DNA of 64,000 nt, taken from NCBI GenBank assembly GCA_019918135.1, contig WBZZ01005336.1, positions 72,501 to 136,500 on the forward strand. The letters run 5' to 3'. The notes under the pieces are model-generated. The model searched no databases. It was not told the origin of the DNA and was given only the letters and a program-made list of their open reading frames with translations. A program made the translations under genes and the position numbers. Within the stretch, counting starts at the first letter, position 1. Every line of letters begins with the position of its first letter. Below, piece after piece: positions 10,142-19,351 of this stretch. Source of the stretch: Paulinella micropora. Taxonomy: Eukaryota > Cercozoa > Imbricatea > Euglyphida > Paulinellidae.

Positions 10142-12907
10142 TCACCCCTGCGCCTGCCGCTCTTCTCCCTTTCGCTTTTGTGCTTCCTTGTACTTTTTTG
10201 TCAAGACCCTCCAGTTCTTGATACCAGCAATCTGGCAGACGCGCCTGCGTTCCGCTTTCAACATTTGCTTGGTCGCACGTCTGATCTTTTTCTCGTCCTC
10301 GTTTGCCAGTGTCAGAGCCACGACCTTTTCTTGCCACTCACCCACAGTGAGGCTCTCGCCTGACTCTGCCTCCGAGCCGGCCTCCGTAGTGCCAATCAGC
10401 CACTGGTCGAACTCGGCTTTCGGTACGATCCGCATATTTACGATACCATACGCTTTGAGCCGGCCCGCATCCCTGTGCCCCTTGTTCTTACAATTCACAT
10501 ACCGGCACAGGCCCCCTCGACAGACTCCTGTGGGGTCGCAGTCGTGTCCTAGCTCGGACTTGCTGCACTGGCAGTATATGCAGTAGTTGACGCGCCCGTC
10601 TTTCTTGTGAGCACCCCTGCCAGCGCCTAGGCCCGTGCGCGGAGGAAACACCTCGAAATCGTTTTGGCGCAGCGCGCTGTGGGGGATATTTTCGGCCCCC
10701 ATCAAAGTAGGTTGTTTCAGCTCCTTTAAGTACCCCTCATACGCCGAGATAAAGTCTTCCCACATAGTAAGGCGTCCTTTATCTGGGATCACCCCGTGCT
10801 CCTTTGAACCCTCGTGCAGGAACCGCGCAAGTACGTTCATGCGGCTTTCCACGTATATCTGACTCTGCCGGAGCTCGTCGGGCGCTATCTCTCGCCAGAA
10901 GCCAGCGCCCGGCTTCTCTTGCACAGTAATACGGTAGCGAGCGATACAGCGGAGCAGAACGTAGGGCAACTCGCTTCTAGCGATGCGTTCTTTTAGATCC
11001 GATTGGACTTTTCCGGGAGTCTGAGGCCAAAGTATCAGCGCAAGTCGTCGCTTCCACTGCCCTTGTTCATCGTTGTAATTCATGACCCAGTTTCCGCCCC
11101 CAATCATAGGAATCTTCCATCGCAGGCTTGTGACGGCTGTCTTGTTCTTACGAGGAACGGCCACGTTCTCTCCTGTGATACAGCTTTGCATGGTGGCCTG
11201 ATCCAAAACACTCGCAAAGTTTTGTGGCAGGTCCATACACATCACAAGCTCCTTCCGATAAAGGCCTTCCAGGCCAAACTTCTCCTCCATGTTTTTATTT
11301 ATGACCCCTACCTTGCCCAAAGGCTTCATCAGCGCAATAAGCTCCAGGGCCGTGCCTTTGCCCGTCCCACCGTCCCCGAGCAGAAACGGCATGACTTGCC
11401 AATTATCAAATTCTCCGACGCCATACAAGAGCCTTCCGACCAGCACTTCGAACATGTAGCTCATTTCTTTGCTGAGCTGCAGCTTCAGCATGTTCGACCA
11501 AAGGGGAGTAAGGTACTCGTCGCCGTGGCCGGAGGCTTCTGCCAATTTTGCAAAATCTATTTCAAAGTCATAAAAGTGATCCGTAAACGGAGGCGTCTCT
11601 CCTTTCTCCTTGAAGTCATCCCAGGTACGGTAGTCCAAGGTCTTGATGTTGAATGAGCAATTGCGGAAGCTGACCCAGTCGCTGCGGATTGACGACTGGG
11701 TCATTAGCGGGAAGAAAGGATGCGGTACACGAGCTAGGTACTTGTCCAGAGTGTCATTGCCCGACCTGACATTGTCGGTGTAGTAGAGCGAAGACCCGAG
11801 CACCTCCGCGGTGTAGGTTATATAATCGCTCGAATATTCATATACACCGGGAATGACCGCATGAGGCTTTAAGATAAATCCCTCGTACCGCAGTAGCTTG
11901 TTCTCGTAGCCATGGCGCACCAACAGCTCGCGACAGCATTCCGTATCATTGGCCAGCTTGTTCAAATTAACGGGGCCATAGAGCTTTTTATTGTCCTCGA
12001 TCGTAGGCAGGTAGCTGTCGCTATGGAACTCGACATCAAGCCCCAGCACATTCTTTACGTGAGCCTGAATACTCGCCAGCCTTGCGCCCGTAAAAACACG
12101 CTCCCCGCCCTTATGTACATTGCTTTCTACAAGCAGTTCATCATACTTGTAAACCCCGGTGTAAAGAGCCTGGGAACGCAGGTACTTCATGACAGCCATC
12201 ATGATTTTCAATTCTTCTTGCTGATAGACGTACGAGACAAAGGTAGCCAGCTTGTTGGGTTTGTCGCTGAGCGACTCCACCAAAGCCCACACCTCCGCAA
12301 AAACATCCAAGCGTTTGAACTGCTCCCCTAAGCTCTTGCAAGCTTGCGACCAGTCGCGCATGAGCGGGCAATCGATCAGGTAGTCGCGCCGCACAGACTT
12401 CTGGTTGATCACCGAGTTGAATTGCTTCTTAGCCCACTTTCTGTTAGCCGGGGTATCCTCTCTGCCGACCTGCTCCAACAACAGCTTTTGCATGGATTCC
12501 CGCTCGCCGTCCACATACTTGCGGAACAGAGCCGGCACTTTCGCCCGCTCTCTGTCGGCCAGCTGTACCAGAATAGTAGCTGCAGCATTGCTTATGTCGA
12601 TCGATTCGTAGTAGTAGCCAGAGACAAGACGCATTATCCATTTCGGAACATTTGCAATCGAACCTTCCCCAAAAGCCCTCCCTTTCTTGTCATGTTTGCC
12701 AGGCATGTACTCGACAGGGTTTCGAGTAAGATCGCATGACCCCAACAGCGCGTTGACATCCAGCTCCCACTCATTGAGGTTTTCTAGCATGGAGATCTTT
12801 TTTAGAACCTTCTTTTCCATGCGTTGGCCTAACGTGAAAAGCGGCCTCGGAGTCTCTTCCTCGTCAGCCTCATCGTTGTCCCTTGCGGCCGGCCTTTTTC
12901 TAGGCAT
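10142..12907 (-). CDS. SF3 (D5-like) helicase, copy 1
   Basis: 921 codons from ATG 12905-12907 to TGA. The Walker A loop GDGGTGKGT is at about residue 509, a Walker B-like ELVMCMDLP follows about 55 residues on, and an SF3 motif-C-like GGGNWVMNYND with the conserved Asn is at about 603. These mark a superfamily 3 replicative helicase of the poxvirus D5 group, which unwinds DNA at replication forks. The N-terminal part has SIDISNAAATILVQLA in a context (PKWIMRLVSGYY before it) like the D-[IV]-x-N-x-HP-x-x-L module that precedes SF3 helicases in many giant viruses, virophages and polinton-like viruses, though the HP pair is absent. A Cys-rich stretch (YCIYC...CDPTGVCRGGLCRY) near residues 760-800 may bind zinc. 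The C-terminal tail is shorter than in copy 2 because the 3' end is inverted. The gene is intact. Confidence 0.85.
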   Translation of the reverse strand: MPRKRPAARDNDEADEEETPRPLFTLGQRMEKKVLKKISMLENLNEWELDVNALLGSCDLTRNPVEYMPGKHDKKGRAFGEGSIANVPKWIMRLVSGYYYESIDISNAAATILVQLADRERAKVPALFRKYVDGERESMQKLLLEQVGREDTPANRKWAKKQFNSVINQKSVRRDYLIDCPLMRDWSQACKSLGEQFKRLDVFAEVWALVESLSDKPNKLATFVSYVYQQEELKIMMAVMKYLRSQALYTGVYKYDELLVESNVHKGGERVFTGARLASIQAHVKNVLGLDVEFHSDSYLPTIEDNKKLYGPVNLNKLANDTECCRELLVRHGYENKLLRYEGFILKPHAVIPGVYEYSSDYITYTAEVLGSSLYYTDNVRSGNDTLDKYLARVPHPFFPLMTQSSIRSDWVSFRNCSFNIKTLDYRTWDDFKEKGETPPFTDHFYDFEIDFAKLAEASGHGDEYLTPLWSNMLKLQLSKEMSYMFEVLVGRLLYGVGEFDNWQVMPFLLGDGGTGKGTALELIALMKPLGKVGVINKNMEEKFGLEGLYRKELVMCMDLPQNFASVLDQATMQSCITGENVAVPRKNKTAVTSLRWKIPMIGGGNWVMNYNDEQGQWKRRLALILWPQTPGKVQSDLKERIARSELPYVLLRCIARYRITVQEKPGAGFWREIAPDELRQSQIYVESRMNVLARFLHEGSKEHGVIPDKGRLTMWEDFISAYEGYLKELKQPTLMGAENIPHSALRQNDFEVFPPRTGLGAGRGAHKKDGRVNYCIYCQCSKSELGHDCDPTGVCRGGLCRYVNCKNKGHRDAGRLKAYGIVNMRIVPKAEFDQWLIGTTEAGSEAESGESLTVGEWQEKVVALTLANEDEKKIRRATKQMLKAERRRVCQIAGIKNWRVLTKKYKEAQKRKGEERQAQG

Positions 12908-13179
12908 GGATGCTCTCCCTTGAAACCCTATGCAAGAAAAAAAAATCAAAAGTTAGCTGTCACGGACAAGTCCACGTGAAATGGCAGTGTATTTATACAA
13001 AAGAAAAAAAGGCAAAGGGCTCTGCTACGGCTCTTGTCCACTTCCCTGGGTTTAATAAAACCCAAGAATGACTTGGGCACTGTCCCGAAACCGCTGGGGA
13101 GCAGGTCAAAGAATAGACCATTGTGCACTGCCAGAATCGCTCGTATCACGTGGCTGTTTCAGCCATATCAACAAACACG
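12908..13179. promoter_or_regulatory. Upstream region of helicase copy 1
   Basis: A run of A on the plus strand (T on the coding strand) lies about 30-40 bases before the ATG. No clear TATA box. No other gene is seen. Confidence 0.35.
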
Positions 13180-15310
13180 CCGCCGCGGCTGGGGGCATTT
13201 CCTATGCGACCCCTGCTCGGGCGGGGGTCGGGGGGTGCTCAAGCGGGATGTCGATGCTTTTTTTTGAGTCAAAAAACATAAAGTTTTAGGAGGGTTTGGG
13301 GGGGGGGGGGGGGAGTAGTCAGCGGAGGTACCGTAAAAACGAGCTCTTTCCCTCTCCTTTTCCTCCTTATTCTCTTTTCTTCCTTTTGTTTTGGGAATTT
13401 ATAAGCTTGGATTTCCAGGAGAAAAGAGAAGAAAAAAAAAGAGAAAGAGGATAAGAAAAGGAGGGAGAGGAGCGAGGTAAGTCTCAGCGTTGAGAGGTGC
13501 AGGGCGTGGGCTAGCAAGCGTCTCCCCCTCCCATAGGCATCGACCTGCGTGGGTGGTCCAATTGGGTGCGGGGGGGGGGGTGAGAGTTGTCAGGTTTTTT
13601 GTTTGAGTCGGGGAATATAACGGGTGCAGGGGGTGTGTACTTTTTTTAATTCTTGCTGTAAAAAAAAATCATCGACACCCCGCCCGAGCATCCCCCGACC
13701 CCCGCCCGGGCAGGGGTTTCTGTAGGCGGGGTCGCATCCCCCCCCCCCCCCCCTTCTTTTTGCTCCTCCTAAAACTTTATGTTTTTTTACTCTAAAAAAA
13801 AAGCCTCGACAACCCGCCCGAGCACCCCCGACCCCCGCCCAGGCAGGGGTTTCTGTAGGCAGAGGTAGCATCCCCCCCCCACCCTTCTTTTTTCTTCTCC
13901 TAAAACTTTATGTTTCTTGACTCTAAAAAAAAGACCTCGACACCCCGCCCGAGCACCCCCGACCCCCGCCCAGGCAGGGGTTTCTGTAGGCAGAGGTAGC
14001 ACCCCCCCCCCCCCCCCTTCTTTTTTCTTCTCCTAAAACTTTATGTTTCTTGACTCTAAAAAAAAGACCTCGACACCCCGCCCGAGCACCCCCCGACCCC
14101 TGCCCAGGCAGGGGTTTCTGTAGGAGGGGTTGCATCCCCCCCCCACCCTTCTTTTTCCTTCTCCTAAAACTTTATGTTTTTTGACTCTTAAAAAAAAGCC
14201 TCGACACCCCGCCCGAGCATCCCCCGACCCCCGCCCAGGCAGGGGTTTCTGTAGGCAGAGGTAGCATCCCCCCCCACCCTTCTTTTTCCTTCTCCTAAAA
14301 CTTTATGTTTTTGACTCTTAAAAAAAAAGACCTCGACACCCCGCCCGAGCATCCCCCGATCCCCGCCTGGGCAGGGGTTTCTGTAGGCAGAGGTAGCATC
14401 CCCCCCCCACCCTTCTTTTTCCTTCTCCTAAAACTTTATGTTTCTTGACTCTAAAAAAAAGACCTCGACAACCCGCCCAAGCACCCCCGACCCCCGCCCA
14501 GGCAGGGGTTTCTGTAGGCAGAGGTAGCATCCCCCCCCCACCCTTCTTTTTCCTCCTCCTAAAACTTTATGTTTTTTGACTCTAAAAAAAGGCCTCGACA
14601 ACCCGCCCGAGCACCCCCGACCCCCGCCTGGGCAGGGGTTTCTGTAGGAGGGGTTGCATCCCCCCCCCCCCCCACCCTTCTTTTTGCTCCTCCTAAAACT
14701 TTATGTTTTTTGACTCTAAAAAAAAGCCTCGACAACCCGCCCGAGCACCCCCCGATCCCCGCCTGGGCAGGGGTTTCTGTAGGAGGGGTTGCATCCCCCC
14801 CCCCCCCACCCTTCTTTTTGCTCCTCCTAAAACTTTATGTTTTTTGACTCTAAAAAAAAAGCCTCGACACCCCGCCCGAGCACCCCCGATCCCCGCCCAG
14901 GCAGGGGTTTCTGTAGGCAGAGGTAGCATCCCCCCCCCCCCCCCCACCCTTCTTTTTCCTCTTCCTAAACTTTATGTTTTTTGACTCTAAAAAAAAGCCT
15001 CGACAACCCGCCCGAGCACCCCCCGACCCCCGCCTGGGCAGGGGTTTCTGTAGGCAGAGGTAGCATCCCCCCACCCTTCTTTTTCCTTCTCCTAAAACTT
15101 TATGTTTCTTGACTCTAAAAAAAAGACCTCGACAACCCGCCCAAGCACCCCCGACCCCCGCCCGGGCAGGGGTTACTGTAGGCAGAGGTAGCACCCCCCC
15201 CTTCTTTTTCCTTCTCCTAAAACTTTATGTTTTTTTATTCTAAACAAAGCCTCGACAACCCGCCCGAGCACCCCCGACCCCCGCCCAGCCGGGGTTTCTG
15301 ACGAGTTTCG
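13180..15310. repeat. Tandem array of about 133-bp units
   Basis: About 13 direct copies between 13,660 and 15,310. Each has a GC-rich palindromic core like CCCGCCCAGGCAGGGG, then TTTCTGTAGGCAGAGGTAGCA, a C run of 7-19, TCTCCTAAAACTTTATGTTT, and TTGACTCTAAAAAAAA before CCTCGACA(A/C)CCCGCCC. Copies differ mainly in C-run length and a few bases. An inverted partial copy lies at about 13,200-13,310. Between them (13,310-13,660) is purine-rich DNA without genes. Translated frames across the array are repetitive and not real. Possible roles are recombination hot spot, origin-like structure, or plain satellite. Confidence 0.9.
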
Positions 15311-15326
15311 CAGCTGCTCCCCGCCC

Positions 15327-15420
15327 CTGCCAGCTCCCACTCATTCACGTCTTCTAGCATTGAGATCATTTTTGTGTTTCCTTGTCTGTACGCTGGCGTA
15401 ACGTAAAAAGCGGCTGTTGC
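15327..15420 (-). pseudogene. Remnant of a third SF3 helicase copy (5' end)
   Basis: CAGCTCCCACTCATTCACGTCTTCTAGCATTGAGATC... aligns with 12760-12845 in the N-terminal coding part of helicase copy 1, with clear but diverged identity. Only about 90 bases remain. The tandem array is therefore bracketed by helicase 5' sequence on both sides, pointing to a past duplication and deletion. Confidence 0.6.
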
Positions 15421-15839
15421 TCGTTGTAATTGCTATCTTTTTCTGTGTGTCTCTTCTGGTAAGGCGTGAGAGTAATGACTCACCTTTCGAAATCCTGTCC
15501 GTTTTTGAGCCTCTTACAAAACCTATTAAAGTAGCAAATGGATAAAGCAAATGGGTGTGAAGGGGAAGGGGCCTCCCTCTCTCTAATGTAGTCCCCCCCC
15601 GCCTTCTCCAACCATCCCCGCCAGACAATACAAATAGCGACAAAGGAAGAGGGAGGGGAGGCGGGGGGGGGGGGGCAGAAAGGGGCAAGGGACTGGGGGG
15701 CAATGGCGCGCAAGAAAAGCTCAACCGCAACCCGCCGCTCTGGCAGGGGTCGGTTGCGCGTGTGCAAGGGCAGGGTGCCCGCGCTGGTCTCTTTGACTTC
15801 AAATGTCACTGCCGGGGGGTAAGAAGCGTGTTCATGAAA
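15421..15839. other. Intergenic, G/C tract rich
   Basis: No gene supported. It contains a run of G (15662-15674) and GGGGTCGGTTGCGCGTGTGC (about 15745), which recurs with one change at about 18654. Confidence 0.5.
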
Positions 15840-16080
15840 GAAAAAACTAATTTAATGAAGCCAGACAAATCTTTGCTGGTCTCCTGCAAAACCCTATGAC
15901 AGAACCACGCCGAGGCGGTAGTACAGCCAGCGCACTGCCACGGTCTGGCGCGCGGAAATTCAGTGTGCGCTTGCATCACACACGCAGGAGAGGAGGCATG
16001 GTGGGTTTCAAAATGCTAATGATGCAAAAAAAGCAGTAACAGGCCTTTGGATACAAATGAGCATGAATTCTTCCCGAGAC
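15840..16080. repeat. Repeat R, copy 2
   Basis: Same block as 9790-10012 and 22770-22914. On the minus strand it begins right after the stop of helicase copy 2, following an AG|GTAAGT donor-like string at about 16082-16090. Confidence 0.75.
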
Positions 16081-16112
16081 TTACCTCTTGAACATCCTGG
16101 TTGTTCTGGTTC

Positions 16113-18479
16113 TTACTCATTGTGCTCACTGTTATCCAAAGGGTACTTTTCTACACGTTCCTGGGCAGTTTCGACCGACAGTCGGGACCTCTTGGAAGAA
16201 GACCCCTGCGCCTGCCGCTCCTCTCCCTTTCGCTTTTGTGCTTTCTCGTATTTTTTTTTCAAGGCCCTCCAGTTCTTGACGCCAGCAATTTGGCAGACAC
16301 GCCTGCGCTCCGCCTTGCGCCCCGCCTTGCGCTCCGCCTTGCTATTCGCCTCTAGCATTATTTCGATCGCGCGCCTGACATCTTCTATGTTATCTTGCGC
16401 CGCTGCCAAGGTTAAAACCCTCAGCGAAAGCCACTCCTTGACGCTGAGGCTCTCGCTGGGTCCCGATTCCGAGCTGGCCTCCGTAGTGCCAATCAGCCAC
16501 TGGTCGAACTCGGCTTTCGGTACGATCCGCATATTTACGATACCATACGCTTTGAGCCGGCCCGCAACCCTGTGCTCCTTGTTCTTGCAATTCACATACC
16601 GGCACAGGCCACCTCGACAGACTCCCGTGGGGTCGCACTCGTGTCCTAGTTCGGACTTGCTGCGCGGGCAGTAGACGCAGTAGTTGACGCGCCCGTCTTT
16701 CTTGTGAGCACCCCTGCCAGCGCCTAGGCCCGTGCGCGGGGGAAACACATCGAAATCATTTTGGCGCAGCGCACTGTGGGGGACATTTTCGGCCCCCTTC
16801 AAAGTAGGTTGTTTCAGCTCCTTTAAGTACTCCTCATACGTCAAGGTAAAGTCTTCCCACAGAGTAAGGCGTCCTTTATCTGGGACTACTCTGTATTCTC
16901 TTGACCCCTCGCGTAGGAACCGCGCCAGCAAGTTCATGCGGCTCTCAGTATATTTTTGATTATGTCTCAGAGCGGGCGGTGCTATATCTCGCCAGAAGTC
17001 TGCGTTAGGCTTGTCGTTCACGGTCGCGCGGTAGCGAGCAATGCAGCGGAGCAGAATGTAGGGCAGCTCGTTTTGGACAATGAGCTTCTTCAGGCCGGAA
17101 TTGACTCTGGCCGGAGCGTTTTCCAAACAGAACACCGCAAGTCGTCGTTTCCACTGCTCTTGTTCATCGTTATAATTCAAGATAGTGCTGCCAGCCATAA
17201 TGAGAGGAGACGAGCAACAAGGATCCATTGCAACGGTCCTGCGCTTACACGGGACGGGCACGTTTTCTCCCAAGATCATGCTCTGCATCGTAGCTTGGTC
17301 TAGCAAGCCAGTAAAGTTTCGCGGCAGTTCCAGGCACATGATAAGCTCTTTCTGGTATAGGCTTTGCAGATCCAATTTCTCTGCCGTGGTTGTGTTCAAG
17401 ACCGCGACCTTTCCGCGGGGTTTCAAATTCTTGATTATGTCGAGAACCGTGCCCTTACCCTTACCGCCATCGCCAAGCAGAAAAGGCAACACTTGCCAAT
17501 TGTCAAATGACCCGACGGGATAAATTAGTCGACCCACCAGCACTTCGAACACGTAGCACATTTCTGGACTGAGTTGCAGTTTGAGTATCTCTGCCCAGGA
17601 GGGAGTAAGCCACTCGTCACCGTGATTGTCGGCCTCTGCCAACTTTGCAAAATCTATGTCAAAGTCATAAAAGTGATAGGGGAACGGGGCCTGCTCACCT
17701 CTTGCTTTGAAATCGTCCCAAGTTCTGTACTCAAGGGTCTTGATATTGAGAGAACAGTTTCTGAAACTGATCCAGTCGCTATTCATGGAGGCAGGGTTCA
17801 TGCACGCGAAGAAAGGGTGTTCTAAGTGCGCCAGGTTCCTAGTGCCATAGGATTTCTTAATATCTTCGATCGTGGGCAGGCAGCTGTCAGCGTAAAACTC
17901 GACGTCCAGCCCCGTCGAACAGGAGATGTACGATCGGATGTCTGCCAACCTTGCAGGCGTCGTCAGGGCCTGAGGGCCGCCCAGGGCACCCGTGATTGCC
18001 AACTTTGGCAGTTCCTCGATCCTCAACTCAGCGCCTGGACGCAGGTAGTTGCAGAAAAGCCTGGCACCGCGAGCTGCCACGCCGCCAATGTAGGCTATCT
18101 TTTCCGCTGGCAAGAAATCACTGAACGAGATATTCACCAATCCAGGCATCATGACATAGTTGCGAGGGTGGTCCACGCCCCCCCAACCGCGCGGCACAAT
18201 GTGATCCACGTGCCACTCAGGCGCGCCGGGCATAAAGTAGGGCGCCAGGCGCGCTTGCCATTTATTGGCTAAGATCCACTTTCGCGCCTGCGACGTGCTT
18301 ACCAAACGTCTCTCGTTGGCCAGTGGCACTATCGTGCCCAGATAAATCGGGCGCAGACCTTGCAGACGCGGATTGTTGGCTTTGGCTGCAATGACTTTTA
18401 GCCTGGCTTGCAGTCTTCGTAACGTCTCCTTAGAATCCGCCAAGGCTAAGACCTTGTCGTCCTCAAGGTTGCTGCTCAT
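16113..18479 (-). CDS. SF3 (D5-like) helicase copy 2 with N-terminal HNH-like domain
   Basis: 788 codons from ATG 18477-18479 to TAA 16113-16115. The C-terminal two thirds is paralogous to copy 1 (the zinc-binding stretch and tail are nearly identical). Walker A GDGGKGKGT is at about residue 331; the Walker B-like ELIMCLELP follows. At motif C copy 1 has GGGN whereas this copy has AGST, so the key Asn is missing and helicase function may be altered. The N-terminal domain differs entirely from copy 1: residues 90-110 read HVDHIVPRGWGGVDHPRNYV, an HNH-endonuclease pattern (His-Asp-His, GG, HxxN). HNH domains cut DNA using a metal ion. It could be a captured homing endonuclease or a working nuclease-helicase. 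Open throughout. The last 30 residues are absent in copy 1. Confidence 0.8.
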   Translation of the reverse strand: MSSNLEDDKVLALADSKETLRRLQARLKVIAAKANNPRLQGLRPIYLGTIVPLANERRLVSTSQARKWILANKWQARLAPYFMPGAPEWHVDHIVPRGWGGVDHPRNYVMMPGLVNISFSDFLPAEKIAYIGGVAARGARLFCNYLRPGAELRIEELPKLAITGALGGPQALTTPARLADIRSYISCSTGLDVEFYADSCLPTIEDIKKSYGTRNLAHLEHPFFACMNPASMNSDWISFRNCSLNIKTLEYRTWDDFKARGEQAPFPYHFYDFDIDFAKLAEADNHGDEWLTPSWAEILKLQLSPEMCYVFEVLVGRLIYPVGSFDNWQVLPFLLGDGGKGKGTVLDIIKNLKPRGKVAVLNTTTAEKLDLQSLYQKELIMCLELPRNFTGLLDQATMQSMILGENVPVPCKRRTVAMDPCCSSPLIMAGSTILNYNDEQEQWKRRLAVFCLENAPARVNSGLKKLIVQNELPYILLRCIARYRATVNDKPNADFWRDIAPPALRHNQKYTESRMNLLARFLREGSREYRVVPDKGRLTLWEDFTLTYEEYLKELKQPTLKGAENVPHSALRQNDFDVFPPRTGLGAGRGAHKKDGRVNYCVYCPRSKSELGHECDPTGVCRGGLCRYVNCKNKEHRVAGRLKAYGIVNMRIVPKAEFDQWLIGTTEASSESGPSESLSVKEWLSLRVLTLAAAQDNIEDVRRAIEIMLEANSKAERKAGRKAERRRVCQIAGVKNWRALKKKYEKAQKRKGEERQAQGSSSKRSRLSVETAQERVEKYPLDNSEHNE

Positions 18480-19351
18480 TTCTTGTTTCAGCTTTGTGCT
18501 TCAGTAGACCCTTTTCTTTCTTGGTATCCATTAAGAGGAGAGTAGAGGGTGTAAAGAGGGGAGGGAGGGGGCAGGGGGAAGAGGGGAGGTATGTAAAAGA
18601 AGCGGGAGGAGGGGGGGGGGGAGGAAGAAAGGGGCAAGGGACTAGGGGGGCAGGGGTCGGTTGTGCGTGTGCAAGGGCAGGGTTCCCGCGCTTGTAATAC
18701 TATCTGCGACTTCAAATGTTACTGCCGAGATCCCAACAGTGGCAGTATAAGCTACATCGTATTTGTACAAGCCCCGGGAGCCCTCTCGTTCCGGAGCCCA
18801 GCTGGAGGGCGTGTGGTATACGATGAGGCAGATCACGCCCCGAGCCGCTTGCAGCTACCAGCTACGTTGGAGCAAGGCGTGGCTAAGGCTTGAGCAACAA
18901 CAGACAGATTGTAGCTTGCTGCAAGAACAATTGAAACTATACAAGGCATGGCTGGAAAGACGCTCAATGGAAGGGCAAGCTCGACGTGGTTTTTATTAAA
19001 AGAAGGAGCAAAGATATTGTTTTTATACTTTCTGTACGAGCTCTGCGGGCCCGGCGCTCGTTGTATTGATAATGGTCTAAAGGAGGCAGTGGTGCTGAAG
19101 TGCTCCCCGTGTACTGTTCCTTTCAGGGCATGTCTCCCCTGGGCCACCCCGCGGCGCAGGGGAAAGAACAAAAAAAAAAGGAGGGGGAGAGAGAAGTTGG
19201 AGGGGAGAAGAGAAGGGGCAAGGGAAGGGAAGGGGGGGGGGGGGGGTCGCCTCTCCCCCGCCCCCCCCTCGCCCCCTTTACCCCCTGCCGCCCGTTTCCA
19301 ACGGGCTGTTTCTTGTATAAAAAGAAGAAATCGAGGGGACTCAGCCGCAGA
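18480..19351. other. Intergenic region before the kinase gene
   Basis: No gene supported. It holds purine-rich tracts (18,540-18,650; 19,155-19,245), a fragment shared with about 15,740-15,795, and the phrase TTTTTATTAAAAGA (about 18,990), which recurs near 8,528 just after a stop codon. Confidence 0.5.
19316..19324 (+). promoter_or_regulatory. TATA-like element before the kinase gene
   Basis: TATAAAAAG, 28-36 bases upstream of ATG 19352. Promoter role inferred. Confidence 0.4.

Noticed and set aside
13590-15194. Series of overlapping 70-150 codon frames
   Set aside because: Translations of the 133-bp tandem units; each repeats the same peptide and changes frame with C-run length.
13660-15310. 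CRISPR array
   Set aside because: The whole unit is repeated; there are no unique spacers, and units are about 133 bases in a eukaryotic or viral context.
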